Below, one piece after another: positions 17,503-26,577 of a DNA stretch of 64,000 nt. The stretch is from positions 62,001 through 126,000 of the forward strand of contig JACJOC010000065.1 in assembly GCA_014695345.1 (NCBI GenBank). Reading direction: 5' to 3'. Position 1 is the first letter of the stretch. The number at the start of each line of letters is the position of its first letter. The DNA comes from Cyanobacteria bacterium FACHB-471. Its GTDB lineage: Bacteria; Cyanobacteriota; Cyanobacteriia; Elainellales; Elainellaceae. Below the pieces are notes generated by a model. That model searched no databases. It was not told the origin of the DNA and saw only the letters and a list, made by a program, of their open reading frames with translations. A program made the position numbers and the translations under genes.

Positions 17503-19371
17503 ATGACAGATAGCGGCAGGAGCAATAGCCCCTTCAGGCTGATGTTGGTTGATGACAACCGGGCTTTTCGGGCGGGGCTACGGATCTGGCTAGAGCAATT
17601 CTCAGACCTGGAAGTGATTGCTGAAGCAGGAGATGGAACTGCTGCTCTGCAAGCGCTAGCAACTCATAGCACGGCTTCTGCATCCTCAATCGCAATTGAT
17701 TTGGTCATCCTGGATTTGGGATTGGGCAGTGCTGATCCTGAGCAGATTCAAGGGCTAGATTTGTGTCGGCAGATTTCCTCACAGTATCCGGCAATCGCCA
17801 TCCTCCTGCTCAGTTCCATGACGGAACCTGTGATGCTAGCAGCAGCGCGGCGATCGGGCGCGAGAGGATATTGCCCCAAACAAACTGAAGCAACGGAACT
17901 GGCAGCGATCGTTCGGCAAGTTGCAAGAGGTGGATCTCGCTGGGTTCAGCCTACAGCAGAGGAACTTGCGGCAGTTGTCGCTTCCCCTACTTCGGGTTCT
18001 GTTCGATCGCAACCTATCGTGAAGTTGCCGACTCCATTTGCTATTTTTCGGCGAAATTTGCGGCTGTCAGGATTACAGCAGATTGAGTCAGCACTGTCTG
18101 ATGTAACAAACCAACTGCAAAACTTAGATTTGTCGCTGCTGGATCGGGCAGTTTTAGCAGGGCAACAGCGCGAACTGCGGGCTTCTCGCTGGCTGGTGCG
18201 ACGGTTATTAGCAACTCCGACTGTACTAGAACCGTCAGACCCAGCAACGCCGCAATCGGAGGCAGCACCGTCCAGCGGGCAGCAAAGCCAATACTGCGAG
18301 GGTCGCACTGCTCGCCAACTTGAGCAAACCAATGCAACTCAGCCTTCCGGGGACGCAGAACTCACGGTGATAACGCCATCAGAAAATGGGTTAGCTAATG
18401 CCCGTAGTTTGCAGGCAGCCCTATTTGATGCGATCGCCGCAAAACTGCAAAGCAGTCTGCAAAACCAGACCAAGACACCGCTAGAAATTGATATCTTGCG
18501 AGAAGAAAAAAAGCGGGAATTGCTCTATTTAATCTTGCGGCAGTTAGAGGAGATTTTGGATGAACTGCGCTTTTCGCAGGTACAGCCTGGACAGTTAGAG
18601 GAGAAGCGATCGCTGATTTTGCAAGACCTTTGGGGAGCCGTAGTTACAGATTTTTTTGGCAAATATTACACCATTTCGATAGGCAACGCCGAAATAGAAG
18701 TAGCTAGCACATTACTTCAAGATTTTGAAGTTGTGCAAAGCGCCATTCTGGATAAAATTCCATTCTTTGACAGCTTGCTGTCTCATTTGCTCTTTCAAAC
18801 GCCACTAATTCTTGAGGGGATTCCCTATGTACCTGGCTCAGCCGAAGCAATGCGACGAGCGGAATCTATTCTTGAAAATCTGATTATTCAGGTTGCTAAT
18901 GCTGTGGTGCAGCCGCTACTCAACCGCTTTGCCAACATAGAAACAATTAAGCAAAACTTTTATGAATATCGCTTACTTTCAATTCGAGAAGTAGAACGAT
19001 TTAGAAATAACTTGTCCTGGAAATATCGCTTAGAAAAATACTTTGGCGAACCTAAAGCAATCTTTGAAAGCCAGTATCCCCTGTTTATTCTTTATGGTCG
19101 TGGCATTCAGAGAGTAGCAGTTTATGCGCCTCGTGCCCAAGAGCTAGAGCAATTATCAGGGCTTCAGTTTACGGTGACGTTAGCGCTAGAAACCCGTGAT
19201 GCGATCGCCCCTCGATTCCGTTCCGCTATTTCTTTTGTCGGCACTGGGCTAATTTATGTACTGACCGAAGTAATTGGTCGCGGCATCGGGCTGATCGGTC
19301 GCGGCATTCTTAAAGGGGTTGGCACCGCCTGGCAAGACAGCAAATATAACCGCAACGAACGCCAAAAGTAA
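17503..19371 (+). CDS. response-regulator receiver fused to DUF3685 (Ycf55-like)
   Basis: 622 aa. Residues about 11-140 are a receiver domain with acidic pair D17-D18, phosphoacceptor D71 (VILDLGLG) and lysine in YCPKQTEA. The remaining ~480 residues belong to DUF3685, related to plastid Ycf55, with a variable Ser/Gln-rich linker near 230-290. There is no DNA-binding domain, so output is probably through protein contacts. A C-terminal hydrophobic stretch (SFVGTGLIYVLTEVIGRGIGL) could touch membrane. Function is unknown. The gene has its own 150-bp upstream spacer and a strong hairpin after the stop. Confidence 0.85.
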   Translation: MTDSGRSNSPFRLMLVDDNRAFRAGLRIWLEQFSDLEVIAEAGDGTAALQALATHSTASASSIAIDLVILDLGLGSADPEQIQGLDLCRQISSQYPAIAILLLSSMTEPVMLAAARRSGARGYCPKQTEATELAAIVRQVARGGSRWVQPTAEELAAVVASPTSGSVRSQPIVKLPTPFAIFRRNLRLSGLQQIESALSDVTNQLQNLDLSLLDRAVLAGQQRELRASRWLVRRLLATPTVLEPSDPATPQSEAAPSSGQQSQYCEGRTARQLEQTNATQPSGDAELTVITPSENGLANARSLQAALFDAIAAKLQSSLQNQTKTPLEIDILREEKKRELLYLILRQLEEILDELRFSQVQPGQLEEKRSLILQDLWGAVVTDFFGKYYTISIGNAEIEVASTLLQDFEVVQSAILDKIPFFDSLLSHLLFQTPLILEGIPYVPGSAEAMRRAESILENLIIQVANAVVQPLLNRFANIETIKQNFYEYRLLSIREVERFRNNLSWKYRLEKYFGEPKAIFESQYPLFILYGRGIQRVAVYAPRAQELEQLSGLQFTVTLALETRDAIAPRFRSAISFVGTGLIYVLTEVIGRGIGLIGRGILKGVGTAWQDSKYNRNERQK

Positions 19372-19387
19372 TAATGGTCTTCTGAAA

Positions 19388-19446
19388 AGGAGCTACAGAT
19401 AGAAGGGTATCCCACTCCGTGGGGTGCCCTTCTATCTGTAGCTCCT
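19388..19446 (+). terminator. long hairpin after DUF3685 gene
   Basis: Arms AGGAGCTACAGATAGAAGGG (19388-19407) and its perfect complement (19427-19446) enclose a further GGGTAT/CCCAC-GTGGG pairing. AATTTTTAATTT follows. Probable terminator; such long perfect palindromes are also a class of dispersed cyanobacterial element. Confidence 0.7.
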
Positions 19447-19692
19447 AATTTTTAATTTGCTGTCCTCTGATAGTCTGCCTTTCAGACTGAGCAGTGACCA
19501 AAATCAGTGGGTTGCGTGAAGGACATCACCCATTTAGGGTATTCTCCATCACCTAAAGCTCTCTGAACAATCACAGGCGATCGAGTAGCTGCGTCACTCG
19601 ACCGTTGAGAAGAATGCTCGATAGTGAGAGTCAACAACCCGGAGTCCTGTTTCGTCGAGAAAAACCGTTTTTAGCACTTTTAGAGGTTATTC
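19447..19692. other. spacer upstream of the NfeD-like gene
   Basis: About 250 bp with no ORF and no clear motif. It contains a short CGATCGAGTAGCTGCGTCAC / TCGACCG partly self-complementary stretch near 19578-19605. The NfeD-like gene's promoter must lie here. Confidence 0.3.
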
Positions 19693-20076
19693 ATGAAATC
19701 TTCGCAAGATTCCCAAACTATTACGCTTTTCTCCAAACCAGAAGCAGGTAAGGTCGAGCAAACCATCACCTCTACTGAGTCGGGACGGGTGAAGTTTCAA
19801 GGAAGCTATTGGCCCGCTCAGTTTTATTATCCAGATTCTCACTTGTCTGCAAATCCTGAAGAAGTTGTGACTATTGTGGGACGGCAGGGAATCACTCTAC
19901 TCGTCGTGCCAAAGGGTAGCCCACTGCCCGGTGAGTTTTCCTCTAATGCCCCTATTCAATCCGACAAAGACGATCTTCGCAGCTCTGAATGGAGCCAGAG
20001 GCTCAGTTCTAGACTGTCTGTTTTGCTGAAACTCAAGCGAAGTGATGATGGCGATCGCTACCTCTTTCAAGCGTAA
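19693..20076 (+). CDS. NfeD-like OB-fold protein
   Basis: 127 aa with no membrane segment. GRVKFQGSYWPAQF and VVTIVGRQGITLLVVP are the paired beta motifs of the NfeD C-terminal OB-fold, which in full-length NfeD/STOMATIN-partner proteins lies behind membrane helices. Here the helices are absent, so this is a free-standing soluble version. GAGGT before the ATG supports the start. Partners are not encoded nearby. The C-terminal 50 residues are unstructured-looking and charged. Confidence 0.65.
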   Translation: MKSSQDSQTITLFSKPEAGKVEQTITSTESGRVKFQGSYWPAQFYYPDSHLSANPEEVVTIVGRQGITLLVVPKGSPLPGEFSSNAPIQSDKDDLRSSEWSQRLSSRLSVLLKLKRSDDGDRYLFQA

Positions 20077-20106
20077 TCTTAGTTAGCTGATGTTAGCTGT
20101 ATAACC

Positions 20107-20170
20107 GTAGAATGGGTTAGCGCAGTGTAACCCATACAGAAGTTGGGTTTCGCTACTCCGCCCAACCTAC
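20107..20170. repeat. GGTTGGG-type dispersed palindrome, copy 1
   Basis: Shares TTGGGTTTCGCTACTCCGCC and CCAACCTAC with copies at 32999-33084 and 43031-43107. It lies between the convergent NfeD-like and mutY genes. Confidence 0.75.
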
Positions 20171-20190
20171 ACGATTCCTTGCTCTAAACG

Positions 20191-21363
20191 TCACGATTCA
20201 GCAGTAAATTCGTGTAGTGCCTGAATAATCTGTACGTTTGCTTTAGGAAAAGGAAATTGTTCGATTTCGGCTAGTGTTACCCAGCGGATTTCGTCACACT
20301 CAATCGGTTGGGGTTCGCCGCTCAGGTGGCGGCAGTGATGTACATTCAACGTGACGCGAAAGTGAGTGTAGGTGTGGTCGATAGTAATGAGGCGATCGCC
20401 CACTTCCACCTCAATTCCCAGTTCTTCCTGAATTTCTCGTTTAATGCAGGCTTCTACCGTTTCTTCTGGCTCAATTTTGCCACCAGGAAACTCCCAGAGT
20501 CCGCCGAGCAGCCCTTCTTGACGACGGCGATCAATCAAAATTTTGCCCTGATCATCCCAAATGACGGCGACGCCAATCTTTTTGTGGGGCAGGGGAGCGC
20601 GACTTTCAGAGAGAGGCAATTCGTTTTGCATGTTCAGATTGTGAGCCAGACAGGATTCATTCCAGGGACAGAGCAAACAGGCTGGATTTTTGGGTGTACA
20701 AACTGTTGCTCCCAAATCCATCAATGCTTGATTAAAGTCACGCGGCTGCTGTAAATCCAGCAGATCTGTAGATAGCTGCCATAGTAGCTTAAGCGCTTTA
20801 CTGGGCGATCGGTCTAGTGCAATCAATCGAGCTAAAACTCGTTTGACATTACCATCCAAAATTGCGGCGGGTTGGTTGAAAGCTGCGCTGAGAATACCTC
20901 CGGCAGTGGTACGTCCAATTCCTGGGAGGGCGATCGCCTCTTCTAAATTTTTGGGAAACTGTCCGCCAAACTTTTCCACGACTTCCTGGGCTGCTCTGTG
21001 CAAATTTCGCGCACGAGCATAGTAGCCAAGCCCCTGCCAAACTTTCAAGACCTGCTGCTGGTCTGCTTGCGCTAGCGCCTCGACTGTAGGAAACTGCTCT
21101 ATCCATTGCTGATAGTAGGGAATTACAGTTTTTACCTGGGTCTGTTGCAGCATGATTTCGGAAACCCAGATTTGGTACGGGTCTCGGGTTTCCCGCCAGG
21201 GCAGACTGCGTCCTGAGGTGGCGTACCAGGTGAGGAGCGATCGTCGCAAACTCATCAACGGCAACTGCTGCAAAGTCTCCATAGCAGAACTCGACAGGTC
21301 TGCACTCAAGCCTGCCGAGTCTGGGTTAATATCTACAGATGAATTTTGATTTACCGAAGCCAC
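20191..21363 (-). CDS. mutY: A/G-specific adenine glycosylase with NUDIX-type C-terminal domain
   Basis: 390 aa. The HhH-GPD glycosylase domain includes SEIMLQQTQVKTV (catalytic Glu region) and LPGIGRTTAGGIL (helix-hairpin-helix, with catalytic Asp in AAILDGNVKRVL). The 4Fe-4S ligands are C-x6-C-x2-C-x5-C in CTPKNPACLLCPWNESC. The C-terminal domain carries a complete NUDIX box GGKIEPEETVEACIKREIQEE, more intact than the usual degenerate MutY recognition domain. MutY removes adenine mispaired with 8-oxoguanine. The GTG start at 21363 has no clear ribosome-binding site; ATG 21282 is an alternative that would trim a non-conserved leader. Confidence 0.93.
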   Translation of the reverse strand: MASVNQNSSVDINPDSAGLSADLSSSAMETLQQLPLMSLRRSLLTWYATSGRSLPWRETRDPYQIWVSEIMLQQTQVKTVIPYYQQWIEQFPTVEALAQADQQQVLKVWQGLGYYARARNLHRAAQEVVEKFGGQFPKNLEEAIALPGIGRTTAGGILSAAFNQPAAILDGNVKRVLARLIALDRSPSKALKLLWQLSTDLLDLQQPRDFNQALMDLGATVCTPKNPACLLCPWNESCLAHNLNMQNELPLSESRAPLPHKKIGVAVIWDDQGKILIDRRRQEGLLGGLWEFPGGKIEPEETVEACIKREIQEELGIEVEVGDRLITIDHTYTHFRVTLNVHHCRHLSGEPQPIECDEIRWVTLAEIEQFPFPKANVQIIQALHEFTAES

Positions 21364-21398
21364 CAGAATGACGCACCGCTAAATAAATTACCTGCTAA

Positions 21399-21740
21399 CT
21401 ATTCAGCGTCGGAAACTGCTTCGCTCGCTTGTAGAGACCGCTCAAACACCATCCGCTGCTCTGCGTTGCGGAGGAAGTAGCCGCTGACCATTGCCGAAGC
21501 CAGCAAACGTCCTAAATGCTCACGACTGGTTGTAATGGCAACACCAAAGTGCTCCGGTGGGAGGTTTCCCAACAGCCCCATGATGTTCCGTTCCATGACC
21601 TGAAAGACTTCAGAAGAACCTGGCTTAGAAAGCTGAGCAATCGTTTCTGGATTCATCGACTGGACATACTGCCAAAACTGGCTACCAGATTCAGCTTCGT
21701 TACCAAAAAACTCTGAGACTTGATTTGATGCGTTGTTCAC
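21399..21740 (-). CDS. DUF760 protein
   Basis: 113 aa from a GTG at 21740, chosen because GAGG lies 8 bp upstream; a TTG at 21758 would add six residues. The core FWQYVQSMNPETIAQLSKP, then VMERNIMGLLGNLPPEHFGV and LLASAMVSGYFLRNAEQRM is DUF760, an all-helical family of cyanobacteria and plants. Function in cyanobacteria is unknown. It reads in the same direction as mutY, 35 bp upstream of it, and could be co-transcribed. Confidence 0.85.
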   Translation of the reverse strand: MNNASNQVSEFFGNEAESGSQFWQYVQSMNPETIAQLSKPGSSEVFQVMERNIMGLLGNLPPEHFGVAITTSREHLGRLLASAMVSGYFLRNAEQRMVFERSLQASEAVSDAE

Positions 21741-21851
21741 GTTAGGAACCTCACTCAATCGGATTTATCACCTACACCTAATCTACCAATCCCCCCCTCA
21801 GGCATGAAGTGGGCGGAACCGAACTAGCAGTGGCGGATTTGCCTACCTAGG

Positions 21852-24443
21852 TCAGCTACCTGCTGGTGCAGCAGGGCTAGGAATCGGGGTGGCTGGAGGG
21901 CTAGCTGGGATGCGTGTAGTCGATGCGGTTGGTGGGGCGCATTCTCCTCGTTGAGCAGCAGTTAGTCCGTTTTGCGGTTGGACATGGGAGGCAATCGCCG
22001 CTTCCTGAATCCAGCCTTCTGCCCCAGGTTGAAGCAGCGGTGTAGCCGGTTCCGGTTCCGGTGCCGTTGGTTCAATCGGGACAGGCGATCGGTTGCCTGC
22101 ATCGGGGCTAACTGTCGAACTAGATATTGGGCTTGCTGTCGGACTGTCAGCAGTACCCTCTTCAGAGGGCTGCCCAATCGAGCCTTCAGCCGTTGGGACA
22201 GAACAAACCCGCAGCCTTACCCATCGCTCTTGTCCAGACGCACCTTGCCGGCTCAAAACCTGAAGGACACTGCCTGAAGGAATCTCCCCGGTTGCAGTAG
22301 ATGGTGGGGCAGGAAAGTCATCAGCGGTGCCACCCGGAGCGGCACTCCCAGGGTCAGCAGTAGAAGATGCAAGCTGAGGCAGCAGCACCAATGGCTCGTT
22401 GCCACTTAGAGAACCCGGTGAGGGCGATCGCTCCACTCGAATGTAAGAACCAACCTCCAGAGAGGCGATCGCTGCTGTAGTTTGCTTAGGAGACTCATCT
22501 GAAACAATTGTGGGTTCAGACGAGGGCTGAGCAGGTTCGGAATTTGGGCCTAGGCCAACCAAAGGAGCGATGCGGTTGCCAATCGACGGCACCAGTAGCG
22601 CCAGTAGCGTTCCCCCCAACCCTAACAGCACTAAGATCCCTAACAGCAACGGGAAGATGCTGGGACGCCGTCGCTTAGATGGTTCCAACACTTGAGTCTT
22701 CAGGGTTGAAGTGGTTGCATCAGATTGAGTTGGCTGAATCCGCGCTCCCCAACCTGTCTGCAGAACGGTTTTAGCAGGCATGGGTTGGCGTGGCGGCTGC
22801 ACCGCTGACATCAATGCACCCGGAGCAATGTTTAACCCCTGCTCGCTCAGCCGACAGTACACTAGCCCAATTGTTACGTTGTCGTGTCCGTTGCGGGTGT
22901 TGGCAATCTCAACCAACTGCTGACTCACCGCAGCCAGGTCAAACTTACCGTCTAGCACCGGCAAAATAGTTGTATCCCAGCATTCCTCAACGCGATCGCC
23001 ATCACTTAAGCCATCAGAACAGAGCAAGAAAATGCAGTCTTCATCCAACACAAACCGCTGCACTGTCGGATGCAGACTATTAGAAGACCCCATGCCCAAG
23101 GCCTGCACCAGCGAACCAGAACTCGGCTGCTGCAAAGCTTCCCGATAAAATCCGTAGCCCAGGCGCACTTCCCGTGAGGCAATGTCATCGTCCAAGGTGA
23201 TTTGGTGACAGCCCCAGCGAGTAATCAGATAGGCGCGACTGTCACCTACGTGAGCAGTATAAAGTTCGTGGTTTCTAACCAAACTCATGACCAACGTTGT
23301 ACCCATACGCTGGCGATCGAGCCGTTTTTCACTGTCGTTGCGCTGGCTGATCAGGTCATTCGCAGCACAGGCAGCTTTTTCAATTTCAACCGACAGAGCA
23401 GCAGGCGATAGGGATTCTGGGCGCAGCGGCTGCATTCGTTCCCAAATCGCCTCGATCGCCAGGTTCGAGGCGACGTCTCCCCCCTGATGTCCACCGATGC
23501 CGTCACAGACAATCACCAACGAAGAATCAGGAGCCGCTGTTCCAACAGTTAGGGTAATGGTCTTGAAGGTGCCACCGGGCGGGTAGCAGGCATCCTCGTT
23601 GCGCTGGCGGCTTGGTCCCTGGTCTGTGCGAGTCGCAACTTGAATTTGCCTCGACTGATGCTGTCCTGCCAGGGACAAGCCTTCATCTAGCCGATCAACA
23701 AGCTGTTCGCCGCTGCGAATAGTTCCTTGAATTAGATCTTGGCAGAGCTGCCGGAGGAAAGGGGCGATCGCTGCTTGAGCCGTCTCAGCCCATCCTGCCC
23801 AGAGATGACCCAATTGAGGCAACGTTGGCGGATTGCTTCCATGCTCGGGGTGTAGCTCTAGCAAGCGAATTAGGGGTCCTTCCATTCGCAGCAGATCAGG
23901 CTCCAGCAAACTGGTTCCAACCTGCTCTAGCGTTAAGGGTTGCCAGAGTTGAGCGATCTGCCACAGCCAATTGATTTGGCGCAACCCCGTTGCCTGTTGC
24001 CACACTTCGGTCAGGGCAGGTAACAAGGAGGGAATGGTTGCTTCAGTACCAGCCTGAGTAGAGAGAGGCGGCACAAACAGGGCTGCCTGTTCCAACAGCA
24101 GAATGTCTGCTCCAGACTGATCTGCCTGCACCAGCCCGTAGACCTGAGGAACGTGGAGCCGATAGGGGGAAAGTCGCAGATAAGCCGATATCGACTGAGG
24201 AATTTCCGTCGGAGCCTGGGAAACTATGCCCGGTTTTGCATCCAGGAAGATCCGAGGACTCTTACAGATATAACGATTTGCCAGCACCTCTCCAGGTTGA
24301 TAGGCATCGGCATCGTGTCCCACTGCCCAGAGATAATGCCTCGGCAAAAAGGTACGGCATTTCTGGCAGAACCGATGACCCTCCGGATTGGGAGCCTGAC
24401 AACTATAGTTGGGGCAATAGATTGTTGCTGTGGCGTTTTGCAT
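21852..24443 (-). CDS. zinc-ribbon PP2C-type protein phosphatase with membrane anchor
   Basis: 863 aa. N-terminal zinc ribbon from two cysteine pairs (YCPNYSC and FCQKC). Residues about 60-270 are a cyanobacterium-specific region. The PP2C catalytic domain (about 273-520) contains TDQGPSRQRNEDA, VCDGIGGHQGGDVAS, GTTLVMSLV and SDGLSDGDRVEECW, supplying the metal-binding aspartates. A membrane helix lies near 585-610 (IFPLLLGILVLLGLGGTLLAL), then a long Pro/Ser/Thr-rich tail containing two SH3-like segments (GSYIRVERSPSPG, EGWIQEAAIASHV). It should dephosphorylate Ser/Thr on the cytoplasmic side and bind something outside with its tail. It may oppose the TPR kinase at 9.4 kb. Confidence 0.88.
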   Translation of the reverse strand: MQNATATIYCPNYSCQAPNPEGHRFCQKCRTFLPRHYLWAVGHDADAYQPGEVLANRYICKSPRIFLDAKPGIVSQAPTEIPQSISAYLRLSPYRLHVPQVYGLVQADQSGADILLLEQAALFVPPLSTQAGTEATIPSLLPALTEVWQQATGLRQINWLWQIAQLWQPLTLEQVGTSLLEPDLLRMEGPLIRLLELHPEHGSNPPTLPQLGHLWAGWAETAQAAIAPFLRQLCQDLIQGTIRSGEQLVDRLDEGLSLAGQHQSRQIQVATRTDQGPSRQRNEDACYPPGGTFKTITLTVGTAAPDSSLVIVCDGIGGHQGGDVASNLAIEAIWERMQPLRPESLSPAALSVEIEKAACAANDLISQRNDSEKRLDRQRMGTTLVMSLVRNHELYTAHVGDSRAYLITRWGCHQITLDDDIASREVRLGYGFYREALQQPSSGSLVQALGMGSSNSLHPTVQRFVLDEDCIFLLCSDGLSDGDRVEECWDTTILPVLDGKFDLAAVSQQLVEIANTRNGHDNVTIGLVYCRLSEQGLNIAPGALMSAVQPPRQPMPAKTVLQTGWGARIQPTQSDATTSTLKTQVLEPSKRRRPSIFPLLLGILVLLGLGGTLLALLVPSIGNRIAPLVGLGPNSEPAQPSSEPTIVSDESPKQTTAAIASLEVGSYIRVERSPSPGSLSGNEPLVLLPQLASSTADPGSAAPGGTADDFPAPPSTATGEIPSGSVLQVLSRQGASGQERWVRLRVCSVPTAEGSIGQPSEEGTADSPTASPISSSTVSPDAGNRSPVPIEPTAPEPEPATPLLQPGAEGWIQEAAIASHVQPQNGLTAAQRGECAPPTASTTRIPASPPATPIPSPAAPAGS

Positions 24444-24584
24444 GAAGCCAGGAATACAGCGGTCTTCTCAGGATATCTCAGACTTCCGCCAACAGACCAT
24501 CTTACACGTGTTACACAAACGGGTATAACCAGGTTTGGCTTAATTCTTGCGAGCAGGATGTGCTGTCAAAAATCAATTACATCC

Positions 24585-24935
24585 CTAGATAGACTCGTCA
24601 ACAGACACTTTTGGTAAGCCCATGCTGTAGTTGCGGACGCGGCTTTTGAGGTTATAGGAAATCTTGCCTGCTTGCAGTAGCGATCGCACAAAATGCTCTA
24701 GATCAGAGCCAATTCGACGCAGATTGTAATCAGTCAGGTCTGCCCCGGCAGAAGCAGCAACTAACTCATCAAACTTGCGATAAACCTCCTGGAGTGCCTC
24801 ATCATTCCAGAGCAATTCGTTATCTGGGTCAACATCTAATGTCAGCTTATCCTCGCTGGGTAGAAGCTCATCGTTAGCAGTGTCAACTTCAGCCGTAAAG
24901 ATGCGGATGTGCCGGGTAGTGGACTTAAGCAGCAT
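24585..24935 (-). CDS. ndhM: NAD(P)H-quinone oxidoreductase subunit M
   Basis: 116 aa. [17 protein letters not shown] at the N-terminus, followed by [18 protein letters not shown] and a basic C-terminus [16 protein letters not shown], matches cyanobacterial NdhM. It is one of the oxygenic-photosynthesis-specific subunits of the thylakoid NDH-1 complex, on the stromal/cytoplasmic arm contacting the ferredoxin-linked electron input. No other ndh gene lies nearby, which is usual for ndhM. Length and composition are normal. Confidence 0.93.
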   Translation of the reverse strand: MLLKSTTRHIRIFTAEVDTANDELLPSEDKLTLDVDPDNELLWNDEALQEVYRKFDELVAASAGADLTDYNLRRIGSDLEHFVRSLLQAGKISYNLKSRVRNYSMGLPKVSVDESI

Positions 24936-25232
24936 AAGAAATTAGGGTGTTCACACGGATGCGGCAGGATTCTGATTCATTCTAAAGCGTCAACGGGGCG
25001 ATCGCAGCCCTTTAACCCAATCTCTCTCATCACCATTTCTGAACTCTTCAATCAAAATCAGCAAATTTTGCAAACTTTGCTCAGCAGACCGAACAGATTT
25101 CTCCGTAGAATCCGCCTTCTCGAAGCAAAGAAAGCTACTTAAAATATCAAAATACGGACCAACCTTTGCGGAAACTCCGTCATTCGCACTGTGTCTAACT
25201 CTGGTTAAAAAATTACAGAAAATTAATACCTC

Positions 25233-25448
25233 ATGTTTTTAAGCTGCCTGCTTCTGTTTGCGATCGCCTTCTGTTTGGTCCGCCTCTTCATGCAAACTAC
25301 CGAAGAAATTCCAGCCCTTGTTGTTGGAATGCTGGCAATTACTTTCCTCGTTGCAGGAATCATCATTGCCCCCACACTTATTCAGGTCGGTTGCCTAGTC
25401 GTGGCTGTAAGCTTAAAAAAATTCATGCTCAAACAGCAGGAAGCTTAG
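25233..25448 (+). CDS. small two-helix membrane protein
   Basis: 71 aa. Two hydrophobic segments (about 1-20 and 28-62) leave a short basic tail KKFMLKQQEA. No known family was recognised. Upstream 297 bp back to ndhM contain no other gene. The stop is followed at once by CCCAATC-type tandem repeats. Probable integral membrane protein of unknown function; the existence of the gene rests on open frame and hydrophobicity only. Confidence 0.5.
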   Translation: MFLSCLLLFAIAFCLVRLFMQTTEEIPALVVGMLAITFLVAGIIIAPTLIQVGCLVVAVSLKKFMLKQQEA

Positions 25449-25560
25449 GAATTAGGAATTGGGGTTTGGGGACGGGCGGACAGGTAGGAAGCCTTCATCC
25501 TTCATTCCTACCCTAACTCCCAATTCCTAATCCCCAACCTCTAATCCCCAATCCCTTCAT
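25445..25560. repeat. CCCAATTCCTAAT-type short tandem repeats, inverted arms
   Basis: TAGGAATTAGGAATTGGGG (25447-25465) is complementary to AACTCCCAATTCCTAATCCC (about 25515-25534), and more CCCCAATC/CCTAATC units continue to 25555. This is the short-tandem-repeat family also found at 32700-32750 and inside four coding regions here. Confidence 0.75.
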
Positions 25561-25642
25561 TCTTCCCCCCATCCCTATCTCTCACCTTTAACAGTAGACT
25601 GGAAACGGCCGTGTTCGGTTTGCCAGCAGAGGGAGCGATCGC

Positions 25643-26356
25643 ATGGGCAGCTACGAGTCTCAAAAGCGACAGAGGCTTAATATGGGTGCCGTATTCAGAA
25701 ACCTGTCCTTGATGGCGACGGGTGGCACTGTTTTGCTGGCGTTATTTACGGTCGTGGGCGTTTGGCGTAGTGGCGAACGATTTTTTGAGAATGTGCAGGC
25801 AATGTTTACCGCACCGCAACCCCCTCCCCAAGTAGACGTGCGATCGCTCGTCGTGCAACAAGTGCGCGGAGTCAGCGAGTTGACCACGGCAATTTTTGCG
25901 ATGGAGGCGGTTGTACCTGCGAGTCGCGATCGCACCCTTGGTGGCTACACGATCGGCAAGACGACTCTGCTTTACATCGCTTACGGAGAAGTTCGGGCTG
26001 GAGTTGACCTGGCTGAGCTAGACGAAAATGATATTCAGGTTACGGGTGACGCTATTCGCCTGCAGTTGCCATCACCCGAAATTCTGGACAGCAAAATTGA
26101 TGTAAACCGCTCGAAAGTCTATGACTATGACCGAGGCTTTTTGGGTTTAGGTCCGGATGCTGCCCCTGATCTTCAGCAGCTTGCCCAGCAGGAAACGCTG
26201 CAAAAGGTAGTAGAAGCGGCTTGCGCTCAAGGCATTCTTGAAGAAGCCAACGTCAAAGCAGAATTAGCGGTTAATCAACTGCTGACCACCGCAGGCTATG
26301 CCAACTCTTCTGTTGAAACCCAAGCGCCCGCTGCTGATGCTTGTGCAAAGCAGTAA
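25643..26356 (+). CDS. DUF4230 membrane-anchored protein
   Basis: 237 aa. One N-terminal membrane helix (about 23-42) is followed by an extracytoplasmic DUF4230 domain, seen in VRGVSELTTAIFAMEAVVPASRD, LLYIAYGEVRAGVDLAELDENDIQV and IRLQLPSPEILDSKIDVNRSKVYDYDRG. The family is widespread and of unknown function. A Cys-containing Ala-rich tail ends the protein. It has its own 190-bp upstream region filled with repeats, so probably a single-gene unit. Confidence 0.82.
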   Translation: MGSYESQKRQRLNMGAVFRNLSLMATGGTVLLALFTVVGVWRSGERFFENVQAMFTAPQPPPQVDVRSLVVQQVRGVSELTTAIFAMEAVVPASRDRTLGGYTIGKTTLLYIAYGEVRAGVDLAELDENDIQVTGDAIRLQLPSPEILDSKIDVNRSKVYDYDRGFLGLGPDAAPDLQQLAQQETLQKVVEAACAQGILEEANVKAELAVNQLLTTAGYANSSVETQAPAADACAKQ

Positions 26357-26577
26357 TTTTCTGCTCAAACACGGTGCTAATGCTGCGCTTTTGAGATGTT
26401 TGAAGCCATGTTGCAAAACCGTAGTTTTACCTGAAAGTTGAGATAAGTTTTAGGTGAGGCTTGAAGCGGACGTGAGACGGGTGGGTGAGGGCGATCGCCA
26501 TTAGTTAAAAGCGCTTTGGTTGAGTTACGTATCGCTTGAGCCGTCTTCCAACCCACGGGCTGTCTCAAGGAGATGTT

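Noticed and set aside
24153-24617. 154-codon plus-strand frame over the phosphatase start
   Set aside because: Antisense to the zinc-ribbon region of the phosphatase; no start signal or motif.
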